Shown here: positions 24,912-33,388 of the stretch, one piece after another
Numbering within the stretch: position 1 is the first letter of the stretch
How the letters are laid out: each line of letters begins with the position of its first letter
Assembly (NCBI RefSeq): GCF_000422625.1
Contig: NZ_AUGK01000004.1
Coordinates: forward strand, 186,001-250,000
Reading direction: 5' to 3'
Source of the DNA: Adlercreutzia mucosicola DSM 19490
GTDB taxonomy: Bacteria; Actinomycetota; Coriobacteriia; Coriobacteriales; Eggerthellaceae
DNA: 64,000 bases
Notes under the pieces: model-generated
Told to the model about the DNA's origin: nothing
The model's database searches: none
Seen by the model: only the letters and a program-made list of their open reading frames with translations
Position numbers and translations under genes: made by a program

Positions 24912-25475
24912 CTAGGCCCTCGACTCGCCGCCAGACGTGATGGTTACGTTGCCGTCTCCATCGGCCCTCACGTGCTCCGACTCGCCGATACCGGACTCGT
25001 CCTCGGACTCGACCCTGGCGCCGCAGCTCATGCAGAAGAGGCCCCCCTCGCCGAGGGGCGCGCCGCATTTGGCGCATGCGCGCCCCGAGGGCGCAGCGGC
25101 GGCTGCGGGCCGCGCCTTGTCCGCCGGCGCGCCGCAACCCGAGCAGAACAGGTCCGTGCTGCCCATGCGGGCCCCGCACACCGCGCAGCTGAACGTGTCC
25201 GCCGCCTGGGCTTCCAACTCGTCTATCTGGCGCTGGCACTCCGCCTTCTCGGCGTCACAGGCGGCGATGCCGTCGTAGAGCGCCTCGCGGCCGACGCGGA
25301 GCGCGGCATCCTCCCGCGTCGCCTCGTACAGGCTCGCGCCCAGCTGGGCCGCCAGCCCCTGGCGCTGCTTCGTAAGCTCGTTCATGCGGACCTTCAGCCT
25401 GATCTTCTCGGTCTCGCGCCCCGCGGCCGCCGTGCCGCGGTTCACCGCCGAGGTAATGTTGTCCATAAGCCCCAT
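24912..25475 (-). CDS. Coiled-coil protein with two zinc ribbons
   Basis: 187 residues. Residues 15-93 form a long charged helix, probably a coiled coil (KIRLKVRMNELTKQRQGL). Two zinc ribbons follow (C97/C100/C111/C114 and C134/C137/C148/C151), then an acidic tail. No membrane segment. AAGGAAGTG precedes the ATG. It stands 14 bases before the zinc-ribbon membrane protein gene, so the two are co-transcribed. The N-terminus MGLMDNITSAVNRG recalls small zinc-ribbon proteins near envelope stress genes, but no function is known. Confidence 0.8.
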   Translation of the reverse strand: MGLMDNITSAVNRGTAAAGRETEKIRLKVRMNELTKQRQGLAAQLGASLYEATREDAALRVGREALYDGIAACDAEKAECQRQIDELEAQAADTFSCAVCGARMGSTDLFCSGCGAPADKARPAAAAAPSGRACAKCGAPLGEGGLFCMSCGARVESEDESGIGESEHVRADGDGNVTITSGGESRA

Positions 25476-25537
25476 AGGTCACTTCCTTTATATCGCCACT
25501 ACACCAAGCAGATACAGAGATCTTGTTTACAGAGGGC

Positions 25538-26707
25538 TTAAACGCTGAAGCCAGGCACTATGCCCTTTGGGTAGTCTGCGTCGTCACGATAACTCGGATC
25601 GCCATCAGAAAATACGGCACCAAAGAGTTCCGTATTCTTTGGACGAGGAGACCGCTCCCACCAACCCATGGAAGATCCATCGTAATTCCTCACTAAGATT
25701 GAATTAGAGCTATTTGGATCAACTATCAAGTCGCGGAAGATTTTGTACTCAGCGCCTTCTGCATTGAGTACCGCATCATATTGGGAGTCTCCGACATCAA
25801 ACTGCGCATATGCATCAATCTTTCCGCAAAGTTCCGTCGCTGAAAAGAGCCACAACCTGTCGGATGTGATCGAAACAGAGGACACGCTCTCCGTCTGGCC
25901 CACGTTGTTGGTAAGCTTGTCGACGGGAACTATGACCGAGGCTAAATCGTTCGGAAGGAGGTCCAGACCCTCGCTGTTCAGGAACACTCGCATCTGAGAG
26001 CTCTCCCAGCCACCCGCATTGGTTTCCGACGGATTCATGGGAGCCTCAGCGATACAGTCACCAAAGATGAAGGTGATGCCGGCCTTGCCGCCGCTCGTCT
26101 TGTCGTCGTGCGCGAAGCCGACGATCTGCACGGTGGTCTGCGTGCCGTCGGCGAGCGTCACCGATTTCACCTGCGTGCCGTCGAGCCTACCGTCGGGCGT
26201 GCACAGATTGTACTTCTTCGCCACATCGACGGCCGCATCCTCGCTGCCCGCCGCCGCGATCTCGTTGGATATCTGCGACAACTCGTCCCATGTGTAGGCC
26301 TCCACCGCCGACTTCACGGCGACGGCCGCCTGCGCGGTCTGCGCATCGTCAGTCTGCGCGCTGCTACTGTCAGTCTGACCGTCGCTTTCAGCAACGGAAC
26401 CACTCGGCTGCTCGCTCTGCGCGGGTGCCGGAACGTCCACCGCCTTCTTGGGCTGCACGCCGGCGAGCCCGAACCAGTTGGTGGCGAATCCGGCTATCAG
26501 CACAACGACGATCACCGCTGCTGCAGCGATGCCGATCACCTTGGGGCTCGCCTTCTTAGGCGCGAGCGCCTGCGCCTGGGCCGCGCCCGCAATCTGCGTG
26601 TCTGCCTGTGTTTGAGCGCCAGCCTGGCCACTTCCGAGCTGCGCCCCACAATTTATGCAGAACGCTGCACCTTCCGCTACTTCATTTCCGCACTTCGGAC
26701 AATACAT
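25538..26707 (-). CDS. Zinc-ribbon membrane-anchored protein with DUF6273-like domain
   Basis: 389 residues. Zinc ribbon (C3, C6, C17, C20), Gln/Ala-rich linker, one membrane segment (about 57-78), Ser/Asp/Gln-rich spacer, and an extracellular domain (about 180-385) with SSQMRVFLNSEGLDLLPNDL and WWERSPRPKN, the pattern of the DUF6273 domain common in gut bacteria. The ATG overlaps the upstream stop as TGATG. The last ~500 bases are clearly lower in GC than the N-terminal half, so the gene is mosaic. Binding or sensing at the cell surface is a guess. Confidence 0.8.
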   Translation of the reverse strand: MYCPKCGNEVAEGAAFCINCGAQLGSGQAGAQTQADTQIAGAAQAQALAPKKASPKVIGIAAAAVIVVVLIAGFATNWFGLAGVQPKKAVDVPAPAQSEQPSGSVAESDGQTDSSSAQTDDAQTAQAAVAVKSAVEAYTWDELSQISNEIAAAGSEDAAVDVAKKYNLCTPDGRLDGTQVKSVTLADGTQTTVQIVGFAHDDKTSGGKAGITFIFGDCIAEAPMNPSETNAGGWESSQMRVFLNSEGLDLLPNDLASVIVPVDKLTNNVGQTESVSSVSITSDRLWLFSATELCGKIDAYAQFDVGDSQYDAVLNAEGAEYKIFRDLIVDPNSSNSILVRNYDGSSMGWWERSPRPKNTELFGAVFSDGDPSYRDDADYPKGIVPGFSV

Positions 26708-27732
26708 CACTCAACTCCGTTCTCCTCAAATGATTCACGAGCCGTCTCGCCGAAAGAATCCCAATCTATGGATAAGTTCTTAGGGTCTTCGAAATAATCC
26801 AGGGCAGATATCACTCCGTCGCACAGTTCACCGCCCTCAACATCAACGTCCGCCAATGCGACATCCGCTTCACTTGCGTCTTCTCTGTTTTGCCTCTTTT
26901 CGATATGCGTCTGCACAGTTGATGCCACTCGCTTAATTCCCCCTGCTATTGGCTTTATATCGAGCAAGCCAATTCCGCCAAACAATGGTCCCGGAAGCGC
27001 ATCGACAAGCTTTTTTCCGATGCCCCTCGTTGCTCCTTGTATTGCATCGTCTCGAGCCTTACGGACTTTTTCCCTTGTCTCATCGTCCCACAACTTCTCT
27101 GCGGCGGCTTTGACGCGAGGGTCGATCGTGTCGTCAGCTTGAATGCGAAAAAGGACATCGCCGAGGATTGTCTGCCTTTCACACCCGTACGGAAGAGGTA
27201 CGTTAGCTATTTCCCTGAAGAGGATGTCGAAAACAGCTGACATCGGGGTGGCCACAACGAGGTTGTTGAACGAGTTGTCAAAATAGTGATGGCGTCTGAT
27301 TAAAACATCCTCAAACTCATAGACACTCATCTTATCGGGCAGCATGATTTTCATTTCGCATCCGCTCTTCGCCTTGCGAAGTACGTAGGTCTTATGTTCA
27401 AGCACGCCAAGGAAAGTTGAAATCCAGCCGCTCGTCTCGCCTGCGTCGCGGAGCTTTATCTTCGTTCTACGGTTTCGGACCATCTGGGGTGTTATACCGA
27501 GTTTCCTGGCTAGCATGAAATCCGTTAACTGCTCCCCCTCGACGCGCTGTGATTCTCTGTCGAAGAAGTCGAACATTCGTAGATCGATTTCAGCCTTTGG
27601 GGTCGTTCCAAAATTCCCCCTGTAAAACAGCTCTGCGAGCTCGTAGAAATAGTCGGCCGCGTTTTCATTCTCGAACCGAACGCCGCAGAAGGTTCCGTGC
27701 GAGGAGTCTTGGATGTTTCCGTTCGCGCTCAT
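26707..27732 (-). CDS. Unrecognised protein with helix-turn-helix-like segment
   Basis: 341 residues, no signal peptide. The N-terminal part has AADYFYELAELFYRGNFG and KAEIDLRMFDFF, then a segment LARKLGITPQMVRNRR (about 74-89) that looks like a DNA-binding helix-turn-helix. The middle (130-230) is aliphatic and aromatic, followed by a Gly/Ile-rich hydrophobic patch (LFGGIGLLDIKPIAGG) and an acidic tail. GC is lower than in neighbouring genes, which suggests transfer. It heads the zinc-ribbon run and is coupled to the DUF6273 gene. Not recognised; a regulator of the run or an effector are both possible. Confidence 0.65.
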   Translation of the reverse strand: MSANGNIQDSSHGTFCGVRFENENAADYFYELAELFYRGNFGTTPKAEIDLRMFDFFDRESQRVEGEQLTDFMLARKLGITPQMVRNRRTKIKLRDAGETSGWISTFLGVLEHKTYVLRKAKSGCEMKIMLPDKMSVYEFEDVLIRRHHYFDNSFNNLVVATPMSAVFDILFREIANVPLPYGCERQTILGDVLFRIQADDTIDPRVKAAAEKLWDDETREKVRKARDDAIQGATRGIGKKLVDALPGPLFGGIGLLDIKPIAGGIKRVASTVQTHIEKRQNREDASEADVALADVDVEGGELCDGVISALDYFEDPKNLSIDWDSFGETARESFEENGVE

Positions 27733-28054
27733 CTCTGCTCCTCTCTGCGAAGGAGCAGGACGGAATAGGGCGCAGTCGCCCGGCTGCTCGCTATTTCGTT
27801 GTGATGGGTTGGGTGATGCGGGACACGTGTCCGCGATAAGGGAGCTCTAGCGCACGAGGCAAGAAGAGGTCTTAGTGACCCCCCCCAGGCAATATGTTCG
27901 CGCTTCAGAATCTGCATGAGTGCAAGTTTACCAAACTTGCACAAGGCCGCAAGGGGCTTTCCGCTGATGAAATCGATAAGGTCGTCGGGGAGTCCAGCCG
28001 CGCACGGTCGAGCCCGCTGGAAAGCGAATCAGACGCTTCTTTGGTCGAGCTCAT
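27729..28054 (-). pseudogene. Possible frameshifted small gene downstream of the antitoxin
   Basis: GGGAGGA precedes an ATG at 28054 that opens MSSTKEASDSLSSGLDRARL. After about 23 codons the more protein-like sequence continues in another frame (DDLIDFISGKPLAALCKFG, then LMQILKREHIAWG), while the original frame ends at 27905. A second slip could occur at the G8 run. It starts 41 bases after the antitoxin stop, where a toxin gene would be expected, but no RelE/YafQ motif can be seen. The call is tentative. Confidence 0.3.
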
Positions 28055-28095
28055 GCCGCACTTCCTCCCTGAAGCGATTTCGTAGACAAGAGAGT
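27733..28095. other. Gap without an intact gene
   Basis: The 363 bases between the unrecognised gene and the antitoxin hold a fragmentary minus-strand reading frame (separate entry) and a run of eight Cs at about 27879-27886. GC is moderate. No promoter or RNA could be identified with confidence. Confidence 0.6.
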
Positions 28096-28374
28096 TTACC
28101 GCACGAAGGGAACCATCGACTTGAACATGTCATCGAGGGAATCATATCCGGTAACACCGGAAGCTAGCATTTCTCCGATCTCCCTTATTGCCTCCAGTGA
28201 CTCCCTATTCGGCTTTGGGTAAGCAAGATTGAGCGGGATACGCTGCTCTCGAGCAATCTGGCAATAGAACGCCCCCGTGACGGAGGAAAGATCGAATCCG
28301 AAGTCCTCGGCAATCGAGGCAGCAGCCTGCTTCGTGGCCTCATCAACTCGAATGGTAACAGATACGGTGGTCAT
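28096..28374 (-). CDS. RelB/DinJ family antitoxin
   Basis: 92 residues. MTTVSVTIRVDEATKQAAAS is the ribbon-helix-helix opening of RelB/DinJ antitoxins; ESLEAIREIGEMLASG near the C-terminus is the usual toxin-wrapping helix. AAGGAGC precedes the ATG at 28374. Antitoxins of this type bind their own promoter and neutralise an mRNA-cleaving toxin. No intact toxin gene follows. It lies in the accessory stretch of mixed GC. Confidence 0.85.
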   Translation of the reverse strand: MTTVSVTIRVDEATKQAAASIAEDFGFDLSSVTGAFYCQIAREQRIPLNLAYPKPNRESLEAIREIGEMLASGVTGYDSLDDMFKSMVPFVR

Positions 28375-28407
28375 AGCTGCTCCTTGCATGTCGTAAGACA
28401 ATACTAC

Positions 28408-28415
28408 TAGTACTA
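28408..28415. promoter_or_regulatory. Palindrome upstream of the antitoxin, possible autoregulatory operator
   Basis: TAGTACTA forms a perfect palindrome within the repetitive ACTACTAGTACTACC stretch about 35 bases before the antitoxin start, a usual place for a RelB/DinJ-bound site. Confidence 0.35.
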
Positions 28416-28491
28416 CCTCGTCTCACCATATTCAAGGGACAGACGATATGAGCAGAACGCTGTGAGCCCTGCTCGCCACGAGCCGCCGCGC

Positions 28492-28947
28492 CTAGCTGAA
28501 CGTGCGATCGGCGGGAACCGCAAGGCCGGCGGCCGTTAGGGCTGCGGCATCTAGGGCGATGAGCACGACGTTCTCGTCGGCAGCTGCCAGACAGTCGGCC
28601 AAGTTAATGTCGGCGTAGAAAGCGGCGCGCTTCTCGTCGTCGCCATCGGCCAGGACGATGACGTGGGCGCCGGCGAGAAGCGGGGCGGCGTGCTCGGCGG
28701 TGTCCTGCTCCAGCACGCGCACCTCCCCCACTTCCCGCCCCGCCTTGGTCAGGGCCGAGGCCAGATCGAGAGCCAGGTTCTCGGTGGTGGTGGCATCGGC
28801 GGGATCGGCCGCCACCATGAGCAGGCGCGGTTGGTCGGGCCACACGTCGGCCAAAGCCTCGGCCAGGCCGGTGTCCTTCAGTGTGGCGAAGCGGTACAGG
28901 CCGCGAATCTCGTAGTCGCAGGGCTCCACCGCCAGAAAAGTATGCAT
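28492..28947 (-). CDS. Small hypothetical protein, possibly degenerate peptidase E-like (S51) fold
   Basis: 151 residues, soluble and acidic. GAHVIVLADGDDEKRAAFYADINLADCL followed by VVLIALDAAALTAAG recalls the 'nucleophile' region of S51 dipeptidase E-like proteins (normally GG...G and a GxSAGA elbow), but the catalytic Ser is missing. This likeness is by eye only. GAGGAGG precedes the ATG. It stands alone between the antitoxin and purF. If the reading is right, it is a non-catalytic relative. Confidence 0.65.
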   Translation of the reverse strand: MHTFLAVEPCDYEIRGLYRFATLKDTGLAEALADVWPDQPRLLMVAADPADATTTENLALDLASALTKAGREVGEVRVLEQDTAEHAAPLLAGAHVIVLADGDDEKRAAFYADINLADCLAAADENVVLIALDAAALTAAGLAVPADRTFS

Positions 28948-29046
28948 AGCGCGCCTCCTCGGTTCGAGTTTTTGCGCCAGCGTACCACAAGCTGCGCGAA
29001 CCCATTCATAGGCGTTGCCGCTACCCCATAGGAAAGCCCTGGGGAA

Positions 29047-30441
29047 TCAGGATATCGGGTAGGTTCCCGTGAAGCACGCCTCGCACCACCCCTGGTGGCG
29101 CGCTCCGCCGACGGCCCGGTGCAGCCCTTCAAGGGAGATGAACGCCAAAGAGTCGCTGCCGATCCAGCGGTTCATCTCCTCCACCGAGCGGTCGGCGGCC
29201 AGCAGCTGCTCGCGCGTGGCCGTGTCGATGCCGTAGAAGCAGGGCCAGCGCACCTCGGGGCTCACGATGCGCAGGTGCACCTCGGCCGCCCCTGCCTCGT
29301 AGAGCATGGCCACCAGCTGGCGGCTCGTCGTGCCGCGCACGATGCTGTCGTCGATGACCACGAGGCGCTTGCCCGCGATAACGCTCGGCAGCGGGTTCAG
29401 CTTCAAGGTGATGCCCCGCTCGCGCATGGCCTGGGTGGGCTGGATGAACGTGCGTCCCACGTAGTGGTTCTTCACGATGCCGAAGGCGTAGGGAATGCCG
29501 CTCGCCTCGGCGTAGCCCACCGCCGCCGGCGTTCCCGAATCGGGCACGCCGAGCACCAGGTCGGCCCCAACGGGCGCCTCTTGCGACAGAATCGCCCCCA
29601 TGGCGCGGCGGGCCTGGTACACGCTCTGCCCGTCGATGACGCTGTCGGGGCGGGCGAAGTACACGTACTCGAAAATGCAGGAAGCGCGGCGCGGCGCGGC
29701 AGGACCGCTCTCGGCATCGAGGCCGTCGCGCCCGAGGCGCACCACCTCGGCCGGTTCCACATCGCGCACATAGGCGGCGCCGGCGATATCGAGGCCGCAG
29801 GTTTCCGACGACACGACCCAGCCGCCCTGGGGCAAGCGCCCGATGCACAGGGGGCGGATGCCATGGGGGTCGCGGAAGGCGTAGAGGGCCTCGGGCGTGG
29901 CGAGAATCATCGCGTAGGCGCCCTCGAGCACCTCCATGGCATGGCGAATGCCCTCGCGCACCGAGCCGGTACGTCGCGTCGCCTCGGCGATGATGCGCGT
30001 CGCCACCTCGGTATCGGTGCCGGAGGCGAAGGCGGCGCCCTCCTGCTCGAGCGATGCGCGCAGCACCTCGGTGTTCAGCAGCGTGCCGTTGTGAACGAGG
30101 GCGATTTCCACCTCGTCGATGGACGACAGATGGGGCTGGGCCGCATCGCGCGAGGCGGCGGCACCGCTCGTGGAGTAGCGCACGTGCCCCACGGCCAGAT
30201 CGCCGACGAGGGCGTCCATCACCGCATCGTCGAACACCTGGGTCACGAGCCCCACATTCTTATAGCAGCTCAGGTGCGCCCCGTCGCCCACGGCGATGCC
30301 GGCGCTTTCCTGGCCGCGATGCTGCAGTGCCTGCAAACCGTAGCCCGTCAGGCGGGCCACATCCTCGCCCGGGGCGTACACCCCGAACACACCGCACTCC
30401 TCCTCAAGGGCATCGGGCATCTCGCGCACAACGGTTTCCAT
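29047..30441 (-). CDS. purF: Amidophosphoribosyltransferase
   Basis: First committed step of purine synthesis: PRPP plus glutamine to 5-phosphoribosylamine. Residue C16 (EEECGVFG) becomes the N-terminal nucleophile after removal of a 15-residue propeptide. The PRPP loop is VVIDDSIVRGTTS, and the C-terminal WCEACFTGTYP is typical of Fe-S-type PurF. Two ATGs (30450 and 30441) share one ribosome site AAGGAG; 30441 has the better distance if the 11-base gap is accepted, 30450 is only 2 bases from it. Divergent from the glutamate synthase genes. Confidence 0.93.
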   Translation of the reverse strand: METVVREMPDALEEECGVFGVYAPGEDVARLTGYGLQALQHRGQESAGIAVGDGAHLSCYKNVGLVTQVFDDAVMDALVGDLAVGHVRYSTSGAAASRDAAQPHLSSIDEVEIALVHNGTLLNTEVLRASLEQEGAAFASGTDTEVATRIIAEATRRTGSVREGIRHAMEVLEGAYAMILATPEALYAFRDPHGIRPLCIGRLPQGGWVVSSETCGLDIAGAAYVRDVEPAEVVRLGRDGLDAESGPAAPRRASCIFEYVYFARPDSVIDGQSVYQARRAMGAILSQEAPVGADLVLGVPDSGTPAAVGYAEASGIPYAFGIVKNHYVGRTFIQPTQAMRERGITLKLNPLPSVIAGKRLVVIDDSIVRGTTSRQLVAMLYEAGAAEVHLRIVSPEVRWPCFYGIDTATREQLLAADRSVEEMNRWIGSDSLAFISLEGLHRAVGGARHQGWCEACFTGTYPIS

Positions 30442-30654
30442 GGATCGCATCGCTCCTTCAACGACGGTAGGGCTGCTCGTCTTATCGGCGGTTTCCCATG
30501 GTAGCCAACTCATACGCGCGCAGGGGCGCGCGAGGCGCAGAGGAAATACATCGGAAACAAGACTTGCACGAGGCGGAAACAAATCCGACCTTTCCGCGTA
30601 ACCTTTCGTCCGTAGCATGGAGACGCTGGAAACCACGAACGAGGAGTCGCAGCT

Positions 30655-31854
30655 ATGACACGCAGGAACATTCCCCGCGAGGGCGAGGTCCGCATCCCCT
30701 CGGGCTGCGCCATCGCGGGCATCATGGATCGAAGCGGCGCGCGCCACGACGGAGGCGACATCCTGCGCTCCATCGCGCTCATGCACGATCGGAGCAACGG
30801 GCTGGGCGGCGGGTTCGCCGCCTACGGCATCTACCCCGACTACGCCGACCTGTACGCCTTCCATATTATGTACGAGAGCCGCGAGGCCCGCGCCGCCGCC
30901 GAGGCCTATCTGGAGCACTTCTACCTCTGCGAGAAGCAGGAGCGCATTCCCACCGAGGATCACCCGTCCATCAAGAATCCACCGGACATCTGGCGCTACT
31001 TCATGGCGCCCCATCCCATGCGCCTGGCCGCGAGCGGCCTGGACGAGGCGGAATACACCATGCAGCACGTCTTCCACATCAACGGGAAGATCGAGGGCGC
31101 CTTCGTGGCCTCGTCGGGCAAGGACATGGGCGTGTTCAAGGGCGTGGGGTACCCCGAGGACATCGGCGCGTTCTACCGCATCGGCGACTACCGCGCCTGG
31201 GCCTGGACGGCTCACGGGCGCTTTCCCACCAACACGCCCGGCTGGTGGGGCGGGGCGCACCCCTTCACCTTGCTGAACTGGTCGGTCGTCCACAACGGCG
31301 AGATTTCCAGCTACGACGCGAACCGCCGCTACGTGGAGCAGTTCGGCTACGACTGCGAGCTGCAGACCGACACCGAGGTGATCACCTACCTGTTTGACCT
31401 TCTGGCCCGCCGCCACGGCCTGTCCCAGCAGATGGCCGCCCACATCATGGCAGCCCCCTCCTGGCGCGAGATCGACGCCATGGAACCCGACCGGGCCGCC
31501 TTCGAGACGGCACTGCGCACGGTGTACGCCAGCGCGCTCGTGAACGGGCCCTTCTCCATCATCGTGGGCTCCGAGGAGGGGCTTTTGGCCCTGAACGACC
31601 GCTTGAAGCTGCGGGCGCTCATGGTGGCCGAGAAGGGGCCGATGGTGTATCTGGCCAGCGAGCAGGCGGCCATCCAGGTGGTGTGCCCCGACGCGGAGAA
31701 CGTGCGCTCCATCGAGGGCGGCATGCCCTTCGTCGTGCAGCGCGACGATGTTGCGGCCGCCAAGGCCGGCGAGGCCGCGGAAAACCGGGCGGTGCGCGAC
31801 TGGCCGCTGGAACACGAAGTGGGCGTGCTGCCCCGCAAGAGAAGGGAGGTGTGA
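30655..31854 (+). CDS. gltA1: Split glutamate synthase, glutamine amidotransferase subunit
   Basis: 399 residues, class II glutamine amidotransferase corresponding to the N-terminal domain of GltB (GlxB-type). The nucleophile is C18 in PSGCAIAGIMDRSG; TAHGRFPTNTPGWWGGAHPF and LNWSVVHNGEIS are the conserved glutamine-site loops. It releases ammonia from glutamine for the FMN subunit encoded next. GAGGAG precedes the ATG. It is followed after five bases by gltA2, then gltA3 and glnN, making a full GOGAT/GS unit. Confidence 0.88.
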   Translation: MTRRNIPREGEVRIPSGCAIAGIMDRSGARHDGGDILRSIALMHDRSNGLGGGFAAYGIYPDYADLYAFHIMYESREARAAAEAYLEHFYLCEKQERIPTEDHPSIKNPPDIWRYFMAPHPMRLAASGLDEAEYTMQHVFHINGKIEGAFVASSGKDMGVFKGVGYPEDIGAFYRIGDYRAWAWTAHGRFPTNTPGWWGGAHPFTLLNWSVVHNGEISSYDANRRYVEQFGYDCELQTDTEVITYLFDLLARRHGLSQQMAAHIMAAPSWREIDAMEPDRAAFETALRTVYASALVNGPFSIIVGSEEGLLALNDRLKLRALMVAEKGPMVYLASEQAAIQVVCPDAENVRSIEGGMPFVVQRDDVAAAKAGEAAENRAVRDWPLEHEVGVLPRKRREV

Positions 31855-31859
31855 GCGCC

Positions 31860-33374
31860 ATGGATGCTACGACCAACTGCGTGCTCCCCCGCTACCGGGT
31901 CGTGCGCGACGAGGCGGCCTGCACCGGCTGCGCCCAGTGCGTGCGCTCCTGCGCCAACGGCGTGCACCGCCTGCGGAAAGACTCCGATCGCATCGTCATC
32001 AACTCCCGCGCCTGCGTGAACTGCCAGCGCTGCGTGGTGTTCTGTCCCGAGCTGGCCCTGACCATCCAGCCGTGGCCCCAGGTGGGCACCGGCTCGTCCA
32101 CCTGGACGGCCGAGGCCATGGCCGACATCGCCAAGCAGGCCCAGACCGGCGGCGTGCTGCTGTCGTCCATGGGCACGCCGGCGCCCTATCCCATCTACTG
32201 GGACCATTTGCTGCTGAACGCGAGCCAGGTGACCAACCCCTCCATCGATCCTCTGCGCGAGCCCATGGAGACCCGGGTGTTTCTGGGCAGTCGGCCTGAG
32301 ATCCTGAAGGTGAACGAGCGCGCCGGCCAGGTGGTGGAGCCCCTGCCGCCGCAGCTGAAGCTCGATGTGCCGATCATGTTCTCGGCCATGTCCTTCGGCT
32401 CCATCTCGCTGAACGCCCAAAAGGCCCTGGCCCTAGCCGCCGCCGAGCTGGGCACCTTCTTCAACGTGGGCGAGGGCGGCATGCACCGCGACCTGGAGCC
32501 CTTCGCCGACCACGCCTTCGCCCAGGTGGCGTCGGGGCGCTTCGGCGTGGATGCGCACTACCTGAACACGGCAGCGGCCATCGAGATCAAGATCGGCCAG
32601 GGCGCCAAGCCCGGCATCGGCGGACACTTGCCCGGGGAGAAGATCAACAGCGAGGTGTCGCGCACCCGCATGATCCCCGAGGGCAGCGATGCCATCTCCC
32701 CGGCACCGCACCACGACATCTACTCCATCGAGGATTTGCGCCAGCTCATCTTCTCCATCAAGGAGGCCACCGGCTACCGCAAGCCCGTGGCGGTGAAGAT
32801 CGCCGCCGTGCACAATGCCGCCGCCATCGCCAGCGGCATGGCCCGCACCGGCGCCGACATCATCGTGGTGGACGGCTTCCGCGGCGGCACCGGCGCCGCC
32901 CCCAAGCGCATCCGCGACGCGGTGGGCATCCCGGTGGAGCTGGCCCTGGCCGCCATCGACCAGCGTTTGCGCGACGAGGGCATCCGCTCCACGGTGAGTT
33001 TGGTGGCCAGCGGCTCCATCCGCAACTCCGCCGACGTGGTGCGCGCCATCGCCCTGGGGGCCGACGCCTGCTCCATCGGATCGGCGGCCCTCATCGCCAT
33101 GGGCTGTCACCAATGCCGCGACTGCTCGAGCGGCCGATGCAACTGGGGCATCGCCACCCAGCGTGCGGCACTCACCGAGCGGCTGCACCCCGAGGCGGCG
33201 GCCGAGCGCGTGGTGAACCTCGTGCGGGCGTGGACCGCCGAGATTCAGGAGATGATGGGCGGCATGGGCATCAACGCCGTGGACAGCCTGCGGGGCAACC
33301 GCCTGATGCTGCGCGGCGTGGGGCTCAACGAGAAGGAACTGGACATCCTCGGCGTGAAGTACGCCGGCGAGTAG
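31860..33374 (+). CDS. gltA2: Split glutamate synthase, FMN-binding subunit with ferredoxin domain
   Basis: 504 residues. An N-terminal 2x[4Fe-4S] domain (C21/C24/C27/C31 and C52/C55/C58/C62) precedes the TIM-barrel of the GltB central domain with MFSAMSFGSIS, GEGGMH, GQGAKPGIGGHLPGEK and DGFRGGTGAAP. CHQCRDCSSGRC near residue 420 supplies the [3Fe-4S] cluster. It makes glutamate from 2-oxoglutarate and ammonia. The fused ferredoxin domain suggests electrons come from ferredoxin rather than a GltD flavoprotein; no gltD is seen. GGGAGGT precedes the start. Confidence 0.9.
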   Translation: MDATTNCVLPRYRVVRDEAACTGCAQCVRSCANGVHRLRKDSDRIVINSRACVNCQRCVVFCPELALTIQPWPQVGTGSSTWTAEAMADIAKQAQTGGVLLSSMGTPAPYPIYWDHLLLNASQVTNPSIDPLREPMETRVFLGSRPEILKVNERAGQVVEPLPPQLKLDVPIMFSAMSFGSISLNAQKALALAAAELGTFFNVGEGGMHRDLEPFADHAFAQVASGRFGVDAHYLNTAAAIEIKIGQGAKPGIGGHLPGEKINSEVSRTRMIPEGSDAISPAPHHDIYSIEDLRQLIFSIKEATGYRKPVAVKIAAVHNAAAIASGMARTGADIIVVDGFRGGTGAAPKRIRDAVGIPVELALAAIDQRLRDEGIRSTVSLVASGSIRNSADVVRAIALGADACSIGSAALIAMGCHQCRDCSSGRCNWGIATQRAALTERLHPEAAAERVVNLVRAWTAEIQEMMGGMGINAVDSLRGNRLMLRGVGLNEKELDILGVKYAGE

Positions 33375-33388
33375 GACGGGAGGAAGCC

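Noticed and set aside
30442-31815. N-terminal half of a very long open frame upstream of purF
   Set aside because: It lies opposite gltA1 and reads low-complexity sequence; true PurF begins at the METVVREMPDALEEECGVFG segment.
30655-31854. Truncated GltB pseudogene
   Set aside because: The three genes together supply all GltB domains intact; this is the known split arrangement, not a broken gene.
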